From: Aestuariimicrobium ganziense
GTDB taxonomy: Bacteria > Actinomycetota > Actinomycetes > Propionibacteriales > Propionibacteriaceae
Direction of reading: 5' to 3'
DNA length: 64,000 bases
Assembly: GCF_015352975.1 (NCBI RefSeq)
Contig: NZ_JACYIZ010000006.1
Span: 152,752-216,751, forward strand
The position numbers and the translations under genes were made by a program. This document shows, piece by piece, positions 52,785 to 62,383 of this stretch; the first letter of the stretch is position 1; each line of letters begins with the position of its first letter. The notes under the pieces were generated by a model. The model saw nothing but the letters and a program-made list of their open reading frames with translations. It ran no database searches and was not told where the DNA came from.

Positions 52785-53368
52785 CCGTCTGGGGCGAGCA
52801 CCTGGTGCCAGTGGCCGCCGAGTGGTTGATGCGCGACAGCGTGACCGCCAGGTGGCGTCGCCCGGTCTGCGCAGAGGCTGTCGGACGCGTCGTCGAGTTC
52901 GGGTTCGGCGCTGGCGCCAACCTCGTCCACTACCCCGATGCGGTCAGTGAGGTGCTCGCGGTCGAGCCGTCGCGCGTCGCGTGGCAGCGCTCGTCCCAGG
53001 CGCGGGCGCAGTTCGGTCGTCCGGTCACCTTGGTCGGGGACGATGCTGCCGCACTCGACCTGGACGACGCTTCGATTGACACGGTGGTCAGCACGTGGAC
53101 GTTGTGCACGATCGGTGACCTGCCAGCGGCACTCGACCAGGCCCGGCGGGTGCTCCGACCGGGAGGGGCGATGCAGGTGGTCGAGCACACCATCCCCGAC
53201 ACCGCGTTCGGCGTGGGCCTGGCCAAGGCGGTGCAGCCGGTCTGGGGGCGCCTCGCGGGCGGGTGCCACGTCGACCGCGACATCGAGGCGATCATCGCCG
53301 ACGCGGGAGCGAGGTGGACGAGGCGTCCGACCTCACGATTCATCTCCGGGACGATCCGCTGGGACTGA
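52781..53368 (+). CDS. class I SAM-dependent methyltransferase
   Basis: 195 residues. EFGFGAGANLVHYP is motif I (usually E/DxGxGxG; here GFGAG), VLAVEPS gives the acidic residue for the SAM ribose, and TLVGDDAAALDLDDAS and RVLRPGGAMQVVEH complete the Methyltransf_11 pattern. GTG 52781 overlaps the upstream gene by 4 nt. Substrate unknown; resembles small methyltransferases annotated near phospholipid or thiol methylation. Confidence 0.85.
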   Translation: MTVWGEHLVPVAAEWLMRDSVTARWRRPVCAEAVGRVVEFGFGAGANLVHYPDAVSEVLAVEPSRVAWQRSSQARAQFGRPVTLVGDDAAALDLDDASIDTVVSTWTLCTIGDLPAALDQARRVLRPGGAMQVVEHTIPDTAFGVGLAKAVQPVWGRLAGGCHVDRDIEAIIADAGARWTRRPTSRFISGTIRWD

Positions 53369-53454
53369 GCGGGGTGGGGCTGCTTGACCCCGAAGTCCGG
53401 CAGCCGCGTCCACACCCCCACGCCGAGCCCCACCTGAGCGGGACAATCGTCGGC

Positions 53455-54108
53455 ATGGGACTCGCCACGACACTGTTCAGTCCGGCTGTCGTGGTCGCCG
53501 AGTCGTTCACCGAGATCGAGATGGCGCTGTTCGCGGACGAACTGGCCTACCTGGCCGGGGCCGGCGCCGAGCGCCGCGCCGAGTTCACCACCTCGCGCGC
53601 GCTCGCCCGCCGGGCACTGGCCAGGCTGTCGGTGCCTGCAGCGTCGCTGGTGCCGGGGGCGGACCGCCGCGTGCAGTGGCCGACCGGCACGGTCGGGACA
53701 ATCACCCACTGCCGCGGCTACCGAGGGGTGGCGGTGGCCCGCAGAGAGCTCGTCGCCTCGGTGGGGCTCGACGTCGAACCGCATCGCCCACTGCCCGACG
53801 GGGTGGACGAGTTCATCACCACCCCCGGGGAGCGCGACCACTTGGCCGACCTGGCCCGCCGACACCCGGGCATTCACTGGCCCACGCTGCTGTTCTGCGC
53901 CAAGGAGGCCGTGCACAAGGCGGCCAACCCGCTCACCGGCGCCTTGCTCGAGTTCACCGACGTGTCGGTGCGGTTCGAGCCAGATCGGTTCGCCGCCACC
54001 ACGGTGGACGGGCAGCTCTGGTGGGGGCGTCACACGGTGGCGCGTGACCTCGCTGCCGCCGCCGTCGAGGTGCCGTCGGGTGAGACCGGTGAGGTCGGGC
54101 CACCGTGA
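53455..54108 (+). CDS. 4'-phosphopantetheinyl transferase (EntD/Sfp-type)
   Basis: 217-residue enzyme that attaches the phosphopantetheine arm to carrier-protein Ser residues, thus activating the adjacent NRPSs. Motifs: ITHCRGY (CoA phosphate-binding His), VGLDVEPH (Mg2+ ligands) and FCAKEAVHKA (catalytic Lys/Glu). The ATG at 53455 has GACAAT 7 nt upstream, compatible with a leaderless start. The last 79 nt are antisense to the end of the NRPS-MFS gene. Upstream, a gap of 86 nt separates it from the methyltransferase. Confidence 0.93.
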   Translation: MGLATTLFSPAVVVAESFTEIEMALFADELAYLAGAGAERRAEFTTSRALARRALARLSVPAASLVPGADRRVQWPTGTVGTITHCRGYRGVAVARRELVASVGLDVEPHRPLPDGVDEFITTPGERDHLADLARRHPGIHWPTLLFCAKEAVHKAANPLTGALLEFTDVSVRFEPDRFAATTVDGQLWWGRHTVARDLAAAAVEVPSGETGEVGPP

Positions 54109-57100
54109 GCCGCCTCGAGTTCGGCAAGGCCGATCACGTCGTCGGGCACCGCGTCAGGCATCTCCACGTCGAGGTTGGCCAGCCGGGGATTGGCCAGCGA
54201 CACCAGTGACAGCACCGCGATGACCACGCTCAGCACCAGGTAGAGCAGCCCAACTCCGCGGCCCGGCCCGACACCGATCACTCGGCCCACGCTGTCGGCC
54301 AGCACACCACCGGGCAACATCAGTGGCTCGAACCAGGCAGCGAGACCCGGGGCGACCACCAGGAACGCCAGCGGCAAGGTCGACCAGGCGGCCAAGGTCT
54401 GCACGGCGAACACTCGTCCATGGAAGCGTGGCGCCACCTTGGTCTGAACGATGGTGGCGTAGATGCCGTTCATCACCGACAGGCTGAAGTAGAGCCCGGC
54501 GAACGCCAACGCCACGACACTCACCCTCGGGGTCGTGCCGGCCAGGAAGGCGAAGCAGGCGATCGCCACGGCGCTGACCAGCACCCCGCGCATCTTGCGC
54601 TCCCTCGGCCCGCCCCAGATGCCCAGGACCAGGCCACCGACGAAGGCGCCGGCACCGCCGGCGGCCGACACGATGCCGACCCCACGCAGGTCGCTGAAGC
54701 CGAGCACCAACGGTGACAGCAGCAACACCATCGGCGACAGGAAGATGTTGAGCAGCGCGAACCACGCCAGCATCGCGCGGAACCCGCTGGTGCGAGTGGC
54801 GTGCTGGAAGCCGAGCTTCATCTCGTGCAGCAGGGTCTCCTTGCGGCTGAACGGCATCGTCATCGGGAAGCGGACCAGCACCAGGATCACGAAGGCAAAC
54901 AGGAAGGTCGAGATGTCGATCGTGATGATGCCTCCCAGTCCGGCTGCGGCCATCACGCCGGCTGCGACCAGCGGCACCGCCAACTGGGCCATGCCCCCGA
55001 ACATCTGCGACAGGCCGTTGGCGTGACCCAGGTAGCGCTTGGGTACCAGTTGCGGGATCGCTGACTGGTAGGCCAACCGGTGGAAGGTCAGCGCCATCGA
55101 CATCGACGCCACCAGCAGGTACACGTGCCAGACCGACAGGTTGCCGGTGAAGTAGAGCACGGCCAACCCGGCCTCGAGCACCCCGGCGACCGTGTCCGAG
55201 ACCAGCATGACCACCTTGCGGCGGTGCCGGTCGACGATGGCCCCGGCCAGGGGAGCCACCAGCAGGCCGGGCACCATGGCCAGGGTGAACAGGATGGCGT
55301 ACTGGGTCACCGACTGGGTCTGCAGGAACACCCACAGTGGCAGCGCGAAGTCGGTCAGGGCCGACCCGAGGTTCGACACCAACTGCGAGCCGGCGATGAT
55401 CGCGAACCGCCCCATGCTGGGTCGCGCCGTCCCCCGGCCCTCGCCCGGCTGCCCACCGACAGCCGCCTTCCTGACAGGACCGGCCGAGAGGCCCGGACGG
55501 GCATCCGCGGCCTCGATCCCAGCGAGCACGGGGGCCTCGTCCTCGCGCGAGACCTGCGACAGCGTCCAACTGGACGAACCGACGTCGCTGCCTCCCCGGG
55601 CCAGGGCCGGGTGCACCTGGGTGACGATCTCGGCCAGGTCACCGGGGCGGTACTTGACGAAGTAGTGTCCGGCGGCCGGCAGTTCGACCAGCGCCGTCAC
55701 CGGCGACAGTCGGTGGTACTCGCGGTATCGCTCGGTGGCGTAGTCGGTCGCCGGATCGTGCTCACCGACCACCGAGACCACGGGTGCCTCCAGCCGACCG
55801 AGTTGAGTCTCGAACAGGTCGGTGAAGTAGCGCTCGGCGGTCTGGCTGTCCTTGCGCACATTGTGGATGATGAACCGGGCCTGCTCGGGGTCCAGGTCGG
55901 ACAGGTCAGCCCCCAGGGCACGCATCCAGTTCTCGTACGACCGGTCGCCGGTGAGTCGTTCGGACGAGACCAGGCCGACCAGTCGTCCGAACAAGCCAGT
56001 GGGGCGTGCGAACGGGAACGAGGCACCGATGTAGACCGCGTCGGCGGCTCGTCCGGCCTGCTGCAGCAACAGCGCCAACTCGACGATCACTGCGCTGCCC
56101 ACACCGCAGTGTCCGTAGAGCACCACCGGGCCCTCGATCCGCTCGACCACCTCGTCGCAGACCCGGGCGGCCAGTTCCTTGAACGGCAGCGCCTCTTCAG
56201 TGACACCGACGTCATGACCGGGGATCGCCAGCGCGTACAACGCCACGTCGCGGGGCAGTTCGTCGGCCATGCCCTGGTAGATCACCGCGGAACCACCACC
56301 GTGCGGCACACACACCACCGTCAACAGCGGACGCGCCACCTCGGCAGTGAGCTCGTGCAGCAAGTGCTGCTCGCCCACCTCGTCCGAGACCGCGAACTCG
56401 GCCATCCTGCGCACGGTGCGCAGCCTGAACAGGTCCATCACGCTGAGCCCGCGCGCCCCTTCGGGCAACGTGGAGCGCAGCTTGGCCACCACTTGGATCG
56501 CCACCAGCGAGTGGCCACCCAGGTGGAAGAAGTCGTCGTCGAGAACCACTTCGTCCACCTCGAGCACCTGCTGCCAGGCCGAGGCGATGGCCTTCTCCAC
56601 CGGGGTGCTCGGTGGGATGCGTTCGGCGGCCTGCACCCGGACGACTTCAGGCTCGGGGAGGCGGGCCCGGTCCAACTTGCCGGTCGGGCCGAGTGGCAAC
56701 TCGTCCAGCACGACGAAGGCGCCAGGCACCATGGTCTCGGGCAGCTGCAACGCCACTCCGGCGCGCAGTTCGTCGGCCTCGAGGTCGGCCCCGGAGCCGG
56801 GCACGGCGTAGCCGACCAGCAGGTCACCGCGCACGTCGGCGGCGGCCGCCACCACCCCGGGCACGGTGCGCAGAGCAGCCTCGATCTCGCCGAGTTCGAG
56901 GCGCTGTCCGCGTAGCTTGACCTGGGCGTCACGCCGTCCGACGAACTCGATCACTCCGTCTGGGCGCTGCCGGCCGAGGTCGCCGGACCGGTACAGCCTG
57001 CCCCCGGGGGTGAACGGGTCGTCCACGAACGACGCGGCGGTCAGCTCCGGGCGATTCAGGTAGCCGCGCGCCGGTCCGATGCCACCGATGCAGAGCTCGC

Positions 57101-59447
57101 CGACCACACCGAACGGCACCGGGGCCAACCCGGCATCGAGGATCCGGACGTCGACCCCGCCCATCGGTGGGCCGAGCGGCACGGTGGTGGCGTCGGGGTC
57201 CACCTTGGCCACCGGCCATTCGCAGACCTCGATGGCACACTCGGCCGGGCCGTAGAAGTTGTGCACCTGTGCGCCGGTGACCTCGGCGGCCCGTCGGGCC
57301 AGGTCGGGCGCCAAGCGCTCACCACCACTGAACAGCCAGCGCAGGCAGCTGAGCTGGTCGACGCCCTCCTCTGACAGGAACAGGCTGAGCATCGAGGGGA
57401 CGAAGTGCACCGTGGTCACCTGCTGCTCGCGGATGACATCTCGCAGGTAGGCGGTGTCGCGGTGCCCACCCGGCACAGCGAGCACCAGTCGGGCTCCGCT
57501 GACCAGGGGCCACAGCAGCTCCCAGACCGACACGTCGAAGCCGACCGGGGTCTTGTGCAGGACCGCGTCACCTGCCCCCAGCCGATAGAGCCGCTGCATC
57601 CAGTTGATCCGGTTGACGATGGCGCGATGCTCGGTGAGCACGCCCTTGGGCTGCCCGGTGGAGCCGGAGGTGTAGATGACGTAGACGGCATCACGTGGCC
57701 CGACCGCCACCGACCCGGCTGAGTCGTTGGCCGAGGTGCTCGCAGCCCGGGCGACGAGATCGTCGACCAGCAGCGCGCCGTCCTGCAGCCCCGGCGCCGA
57801 GGCCAACACGGCCACGGCACCGGCGTCGGTGACCAGGAACTCCCGACGCGCCGGGGGCAGGTCGGGATCCAGGGGCAGATAGGCGGCACCAGCCCGCAGG
57901 ATGCCGACCAACCCGACCACCTGGGCCAGCGAACGTTGGGCGCACAGCCCGACGACATCGTCGCGGCCGACGCCGCGGCTGTTCAGCGCCTGCGCCACGT
58001 GGAAGGAGCGTTCGACGAGTTCAGCGTGGGTGAGGCTCGCCCCGTCGCAGGTCACTGCCACCGCATCGGGAGTGGCAGCCGCCTGACGGGCCAGCAGGTC
58101 GACCAGGGTGTCGTCGGTGGGTTCGACGGCCGGGCCCACACCGGCAGCCAGCACGTCGGTGAGCTGTGCCGCGGGCAGCAGCGGCAGCCTCGACACCAGG
58201 GTGTCGGGCTGGTCGGGCACGGCCTCGAGCACGCAGAGCAGAGCATCGCGGAGCCGTTCGGCCAGCCCTCGCTCGAACAGGTCGGTGTTGTACATCAGGT
58301 GCCCGTTGACGCCGTGTTCGTCCACGAACAGGTACAGCTCGAGGTCGTAGCGAGTCACCCGCAGGTCGTGCAGGAAGCGTTCCATCGCCAGGCCGTTGTT
58401 GCCGGCGACGGTCTGCAGGTAGTTCTGCATCGCAAAGGTGACCGTGAACACCGGGGTGCGGCTCAGGTCGCGAGGCACACCAAGTTCGGAGACGATGCGT
58501 TCGAAGGGCACGTCCTGGTGGGCGTAGGACGAGATGGCGGTGCGTCGCACCCGCTTGAGCAGGTCGGCGAAACTCGGGTCACCACTCAGGTCGGCACGCT
58601 GCACCACCGTGTTGGCGAACATGCCGACCAGCTGTTCGAGGTCGCTGCTGGCACGTCCGGCCACGGGCGAGCCGACGGCGAAGTCGTCCTGGCCGCTGAA
58701 CCTCGACAGCACCACCTCGAGCGCGGCCAGCACCACCATGTAGAGCGTCGAACGTTGCCGCGCGGCGAACGTCCCGAGGCGCTTGACCAGCTCAGGGTCC
58801 AGTTCGACCTGCACCGCCTCACCGTTGCTCGTGGCCACGGCGGGACGAGGACGGGTCGGCAGTTCCAGCGGAGCGACCCCGTCCAGCTGTTGGGTCCAGT
58901 GGGCCAGGGCAGCGGAATCCTCGGCGGCACGTTGGCTGGCGGCGTGGTCGGCGTAGCTAGTGGGCAGATCACCGAGAGGTTCGCCGTCGTAGGCGGCTGC
59001 CAGTTCGCGGGCGATCAGGTCCATCGACCAGCCATCGGCGGCGATGTGGTGCACGGTCAGTACCAGCACCGCGTCGTCGGGACCGACCCGGGCGAGCACG
59101 GAGCGGATCAGCGGCACCTGGGTCAGGTCGAAGCCGCGTTCAGCCTCGCGGGAGGCAATCTCGGCAGCCTCGTCCAGGCTCGCCTCGACCACCCGCAGGT
59201 CGACACCGACGTCGTCGACGACCTCGGCGGTGGGGCGCCCGTCACCGTCCTCACCGAAACGAGTGCGCAGCGGCAGGTGTCGGGCGACGACGGTGTCGAG
59301 GGCCCGTTGCAGCCGGTCGGTGTCGAGCTCGCCACGGATCCGGAACGCGGCCGGGATCGTGTAGGCAGCCGTCCCGGGCTGGAACTCCTCCAGGAACCAC
59401 AGCCGCTCCTGCGCGTATGACAGGGCGATGCTGGTCGGGGTGCTCAT
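54030..59447 (-). CDS. NRPS module C-A-T-TE fused to an MFS transporter
   Basis: 1,805 residues. Condensation domain about 1-430 (HHIAADG near 132); adenylation about 440-940 (YVIYTSGSTGQPKGV, FYGPAECAIEV, GDLGRQRPDG, GPTGKLDRARL); carrier 945-1020 with Ser980 in LGGHSLVAIQ; thioesterase about 1040-1290 with YGHCGVGSA, where Cys1114 sits at the nucleophile position. A linker of about 50 residues leads to a full MFS domain (1345-1770, about 12 helices, including LAGAIVDRHRRK after helix 2). By eye the specificity residues start D-V-W-H but match no code I know. As the only TE-bearing protein it should release the chain, and the fused transporter may export it. ATG overlaps the next NRPS stop by 4 nt. 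Confidence 0.93.
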   Translation of the reverse strand: MSTPTSIALSYAQERLWFLEEFQPGTAAYTIPAAFRIRGELDTDRLQRALDTVVARHLPLRTRFGEDGDGRPTAEVVDDVGVDLRVVEASLDEAAEIASREAERGFDLTQVPLIRSVLARVGPDDAVLVLTVHHIAADGWSMDLIARELAAAYDGEPLGDLPTSYADHAASQRAAEDSAALAHWTQQLDGVAPLELPTRPRPAVATSNGEAVQVELDPELVKRLGTFAARQRSTLYMVVLAALEVVLSRFSGQDDFAVGSPVAGRASSDLEQLVGMFANTVVQRADLSGDPSFADLLKRVRRTAISSYAHQDVPFERIVSELGVPRDLSRTPVFTVTFAMQNYLQTVAGNNGLAMERFLHDLRVTRYDLELYLFVDEHGVNGHLMYNTDLFERGLAERLRDALLCVLEAVPDQPDTLVSRLPLLPAAQLTDVLAAGVGPAVEPTDDTLVDLLARQAAATPDAVAVTCDGASLTHAELVERSFHVAQALNSRGVGRDDVVGLCAQRSLAQVVGLVGILRAGAAYLPLDPDLPPARREFLVTDAGAVAVLASAPGLQDGALLVDDLVARAASTSANDSAGSVAVGPRDAVYVIYTSGSTGQPKGVLTEHRAIVNRINWMQRLYRLGAGDAVLHKTPVGFDVSVWELLWPLVSGARLVLAVPGGHRDTAYLRDVIREQQVTTVHFVPSMLSLFLSEEGVDQLSCLRWLFSGGERLAPDLARRAAEVTGAQVHNFYGPAECAIEVCEWPVAKVDPDATTVPLGPPMGGVDVRILDAGLAPVPFGVVGELCIGGIGPARGYLNRPELTAASFVDDPFTPGGRLYRSGDLGRQRPDGVIEFVGRRDAQVKLRGQRLELGEIEAALRTVPGVVAAAADVRGDLLVGYAVPGSGADLEADELRAGVALQLPETMVPGAFVVLDELPLGPTGKLDRARLPEPEVVRVQAAERIPPSTPVEKAIASAWQQVLEVDEVVLDDDFFHLGGHSLVAIQVVAKLRSTLPEGARGLSVMDLFRLRTVRRMAEFAVSDEVGEQHLLHELTAEVARPLLTVVCVPHGGGSAVIYQGMADELPRDVALYALAIPGHDVGVTEEALPFKELAARVCDEVVERIEGPVVLYGHCGVGSAVIVELALLLQQAGRAADAVYIGASFPFARPTGLFGRLVGLVSSERLTGDRSYENWMRALGADLSDLDPEQARFIIHNVRKDSQTAERYFTDLFETQLGRLEAPVVSVVGEHDPATDYATERYREYHRLSPVTALVELPAAGHYFVKYRPGDLAEIVTQVHPALARGGSDVGSSSWTLSQVSREDEAPVLAGIEAADARPGLSAGPVRKAAVGGQPGEGRGTARPSMGRFAIIAGSQLVSNLGSALTDFALPLWVFLQTQSVTQYAILFTLAMVPGLLVAPLAGAIVDRHRRKVVMLVSDTVAGVLEAGLAVLYFTGNLSVWHVYLLVASMSMALTFHRLAYQSAIPQLVPKRYLGHANGLSQMFGGMAQLAVPLVAAGVMAAAGLGGIITIDISTFLFAFVILVLVRFPMTMPFSRKETLLHEMKLGFQHATRTSGFRAMLAWFALLNIFLSPMVLLLSPLVLGFSDLRGVGIVSAAGGAGAFVGGLVLGIWGGPRERKMRGVLVSAVAIACFAFLAGTTPRVSVVALAFAGLYFSLSVMNGIYATIVQTKVAPRFHGRVFAVQTLAAWSTLPLAFLVVAPGLAAWFEPLMLPGGVLADSVGRVIGVGPGRGVGLLYLVLSVVIAVLSLVSLANPRLANLDVEMPDAVPDDVIGLAELEAAHGGPTSPVSPDGTSTAAAARSRATV

Positions 59448-62383
59448 CGGCTACCCTCCCCGCCCACGGCGGCGGCCATCGCGGCCGGGGTGGGCTCGTC
59501 GTAGGCAAGGTCGAGGGGGATGTCGACCCCGGTGCGCTCCCGGATGCGGGCCAGGATCGCGGTGATCGTGAGGGAGTGCCCGCCCAGGTCGAACAGGTCG
59601 GAGTCGGCGGTCACACCGTCGACCCCGAACACCTCGTTCCAGACCTCGAGCACCACACCCAGCGCTTCATCGGGTGCGTCGGGGGTGCCGACCGCGGCGT
59701 CAGTGCCCGTGCTCTCGACTTCTGGCTGCACCGCTGGCAGCGGCGCCGGGTCGGGCAGCGCCCGCCGGTCGAGCTTGCCGTTGGCGGTCAGCGGCAGCGC
59801 GTCGACCACGCCGAGCAGTGAGGGCACCAGGTGCGCGGGCACCTTGGCACCGAGCCGGTCGATCAGGTCACGCGGGTCCAGGGTGACGCCCGGCTCAGCC
59901 ACCACCCAGGCCACCAGACGCCCTCCGCCGGCGTCGTTGCGGGCAGCCGCCATCGACGCAGCGACCCCGTCGAGGGCCTTGAGTTCCGACTCGACCTCTC
60001 CGGGCTCGACCCGGTGGCCACGGATCTTGACCTGGTCGTCCAACCGGCCCCGGCAGTGCAGTCGCCCAGCTTCGTCCATGACGACCAGGTCGCCGGTGCG
60101 GTACCAACGCGACCCGTCGGCCTGGACGAACCGCGCCCGGGTGGTCTCGGGACTGGCCAGATAGCCCGAGGCAAGGCCGGCCCCGCCGATCCACAGCTCA
60201 CCGGGCAGACCGAGTGGCACGCGACGACTCTGGCTGTCGACCAACCGCACCCTCTCGCCGGGCAGGGCCCGGCCCAGGTGCACTGGCGGCCCGTCCACGG
60301 GCGCCCAGGTCGACCAGATCGTGGTCTCGGTGGGTCCGTAGACGTTGGTGAGGCTGGTCACCTGCCCGCGCAGCCGCTCGGCAAGTTCCTCGGGCAGCGC
60401 CTCGCCGCCACACAGGGCATGCACGTGCGGTGCCCGGAGCCCGCCATCAAGCCAGTGTCGCCACCCTGAGGGGGTGGCCTGCACGTGGGTGACCTGGTCG
60501 ACGAGGGCGGCGACGCTGGCCGAAGCGGTCAGCACCACGACCGTGCCGCCGACCACCAGCGGACCGAACAGCTCGAGCACCGAGATGTCGAAGGTGGGTC
60601 CGGTCGAGGCCAGCCAGCGTTGTGGACGATCGGTGCCCGGCAGCACCTCTTGCATGCCGGCCAGGAACTCGAGCACCGCGCGGTGCGGCACCATGACGCC
60701 CTTGGGGCGACCGGTCGAGCCGGAGGTGAACATCACATAGGCGGTGCGATCAGGTACGCAGGCATCGGCTGCCTCGAACACGGTGGTCGCGCCCCCGGCG
60801 ACGACGACGGCCCGGGCTCCAGCCTCCTGCAGCAGGATCCGCTGCCGTTCGGTGGGCCAGTCGGGGTCGAGCGGCAGGTAGGCAGCTCCGGTGGCCTGCA
60901 CGGCCAGCAGGGTCGTGATCAGTTCGGCGTCGCGCGGGATTCGTACCCCGACCACGTCGCCCGGGCGTACGCCGGCACCAGTGAGTTCGTCGGCGAGCAG
61001 CGCGATCCGCTGCTGCAGGTCGGCGTAGCTGATCGTCTCGCCATCAGCCTCGACCGCGACGGCCTCGGGAGTGCGCGCAGCTTGGGCCGCCACCGCCGCT
61101 GGCAGGGTGTCGTGCTCTGTCTGGGGCGCAGGGCCGCCGTCACCCATGTCGTCCTGAATGCGCACGTCGTGCTCGCTGAGCAGCGGCAACTGCGCCAAGG
61201 GTTGATCGGAGGCCACGCAGAGGCCGGCCATCAGTACTACGAACTGGTCGGCCAGCGCTGCCAGGTCGGGCTGGCTGAGCACCTCGGGTTGTGCCGAGAG
61301 CAGCGCCTCGTGCCCGTCGGGACCCTCGACCACCTGCAGCCGCAGCCCGGTGCGTGGGGCGTCCACTGGCATCGCCCACGTCACCTCGGCCTCGAGCCCG
61401 CCGAAGGCCGGGGTGGCCTCGCGGCGCCGGTACGACACTGACGCGGGGGCCGGTCGCTGCCCCCTGCCCGGCAGGGCGCGGGCCAGCGGCACCCTGCGGT
61501 GCGGGTTGAGTTCGCGGATGCCCGCGCGCACCCGTGCCACCCACTGGGCACCGGTCAGGGTCTCGTCCACGGCGAGGGTGAGCGGGAGTTCGGTGACGAA
61601 GACACCCACCTCGCGCTGCTGGTGACCGTGGCGGGTGCCGAGGTCGAGCGCGACAGTGGGTTCGGGAGTGCCCAGTCGTCCCAGCAGGGCGACGAACCCA
61701 GCGGTCAACACCTCGAAGCGCGAGGCACCCAACCGATCGGCGGCGGCCACCACCGCGGCCCAGTCCAGCGCCACCACCACGGTCGGATCATCCTGGTTGG
61801 GGGGCGCTGCGTGCGGCAGTTGAAGCGGCTGCGGTTCACGCCAAGCCTGCTGCCAGTGGGTCTGGGCTGCGATCAGCTCGTCCTCGTCCGGGTCGGCCGC
61901 GAGGGGGTACTCCCCGGCCGCGGAAAGGACCTCACCGGCCAGAGAGGCCGCCAGGTCGGCGACGAGCACGTTCTTGGAGTGACCGTCGAAGGCGAGGTGA
62001 TGGACGACCAGCAGCAGGAGGTGCCGCTCAGGGTCCTGCTGCCACAGGCTGGCTCGCAGCATCGGGCCGGTGGCCACCTCGATCGGTCGACGGCACTCCT
62101 GACGCACCTGCTCGTCGTCCAGCCCTGCCCGGTGCTGCAGCCGCACTGGCTCCGGGGCGGGCTCGAACACGGGGATGCCCTGGTGTTCGACCACCCGCGC
62201 CGCGAGCACCGGGTGCCTGGCCACGACTGCGGCCAACGCGGCCTCGAGGGCCGGCAGGTTCAGCGGGCCGCGCAGGCGGATCGCGAGCGGCATCAGGTAG
62301 CTGGTGCCGGCGTTGCCGGACTGCTCAGCCAGCCAGATGCCGGCCGGGATGGCGGTGAGGGGACGAGGCGACGGGGTGCTCAC
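59444..62383 (-). CDS. NRPS module C-A-T, predicted glycine-activating
   Basis: 979 residues. Condensation domain about 1-410 (VHHLAFDG near 127); adenylation about 430-880 (YVMFTSGSTGRPKGV, VYGPTETTIWSTW, YRTGDLVVMDEAG, LTANGKLDRRAL); carrier domain with Ser937 in LGGHSLTITA. Reading the ten specificity positions by eye gives D-I-L-Q-L-G-V-I-W-K, nine of ten identical to the textbook glycine code DILQLGLIWK. No epimerase or tailoring domain. Start and stop overlap both NRPS neighbours by 4 nt, so the three are one operon. Confidence 0.93.
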   Translation of the reverse strand: MSTPSPRPLTAIPAGIWLAEQSGNAGTSYLMPLAIRLRGPLNLPALEAALAAVVARHPVLAARVVEHQGIPVFEPAPEPVRLQHRAGLDDEQVRQECRRPIEVATGPMLRASLWQQDPERHLLLLVVHHLAFDGHSKNVLVADLAASLAGEVLSAAGEYPLAADPDEDELIAAQTHWQQAWREPQPLQLPHAAPPNQDDPTVVVALDWAAVVAAADRLGASRFEVLTAGFVALLGRLGTPEPTVALDLGTRHGHQQREVGVFVTELPLTLAVDETLTGAQWVARVRAGIRELNPHRRVPLARALPGRGQRPAPASVSYRRREATPAFGGLEAEVTWAMPVDAPRTGLRLQVVEGPDGHEALLSAQPEVLSQPDLAALADQFVVLMAGLCVASDQPLAQLPLLSEHDVRIQDDMGDGGPAPQTEHDTLPAAVAAQAARTPEAVAVEADGETISYADLQQRIALLADELTGAGVRPGDVVGVRIPRDAELITTLLAVQATGAAYLPLDPDWPTERQRILLQEAGARAVVVAGGATTVFEAADACVPDRTAYVMFTSGSTGRPKGVMVPHRAVLEFLAGMQEVLPGTDRPQRWLASTGPTFDISVLELFGPLVVGGTVVVLTASASVAALVDQVTHVQATPSGWRHWLDGGLRAPHVHALCGGEALPEELAERLRGQVTSLTNVYGPTETTIWSTWAPVDGPPVHLGRALPGERVRLVDSQSRRVPLGLPGELWIGGAGLASGYLASPETTRARFVQADGSRWYRTGDLVVMDEAGRLHCRGRLDDQVKIRGHRVEPGEVESELKALDGVAASMAAARNDAGGGRLVAWVVAEPGVTLDPRDLIDRLGAKVPAHLVPSLLGVVDALPLTANGKLDRRALPDPAPLPAVQPEVESTGTDAAVGTPDAPDEALGVVLEVWNEVFGVDGVTADSDLFDLGGHSLTITAILARIRERTGVDIPLDLAYDEPTPAAMAAAVGGEGSR

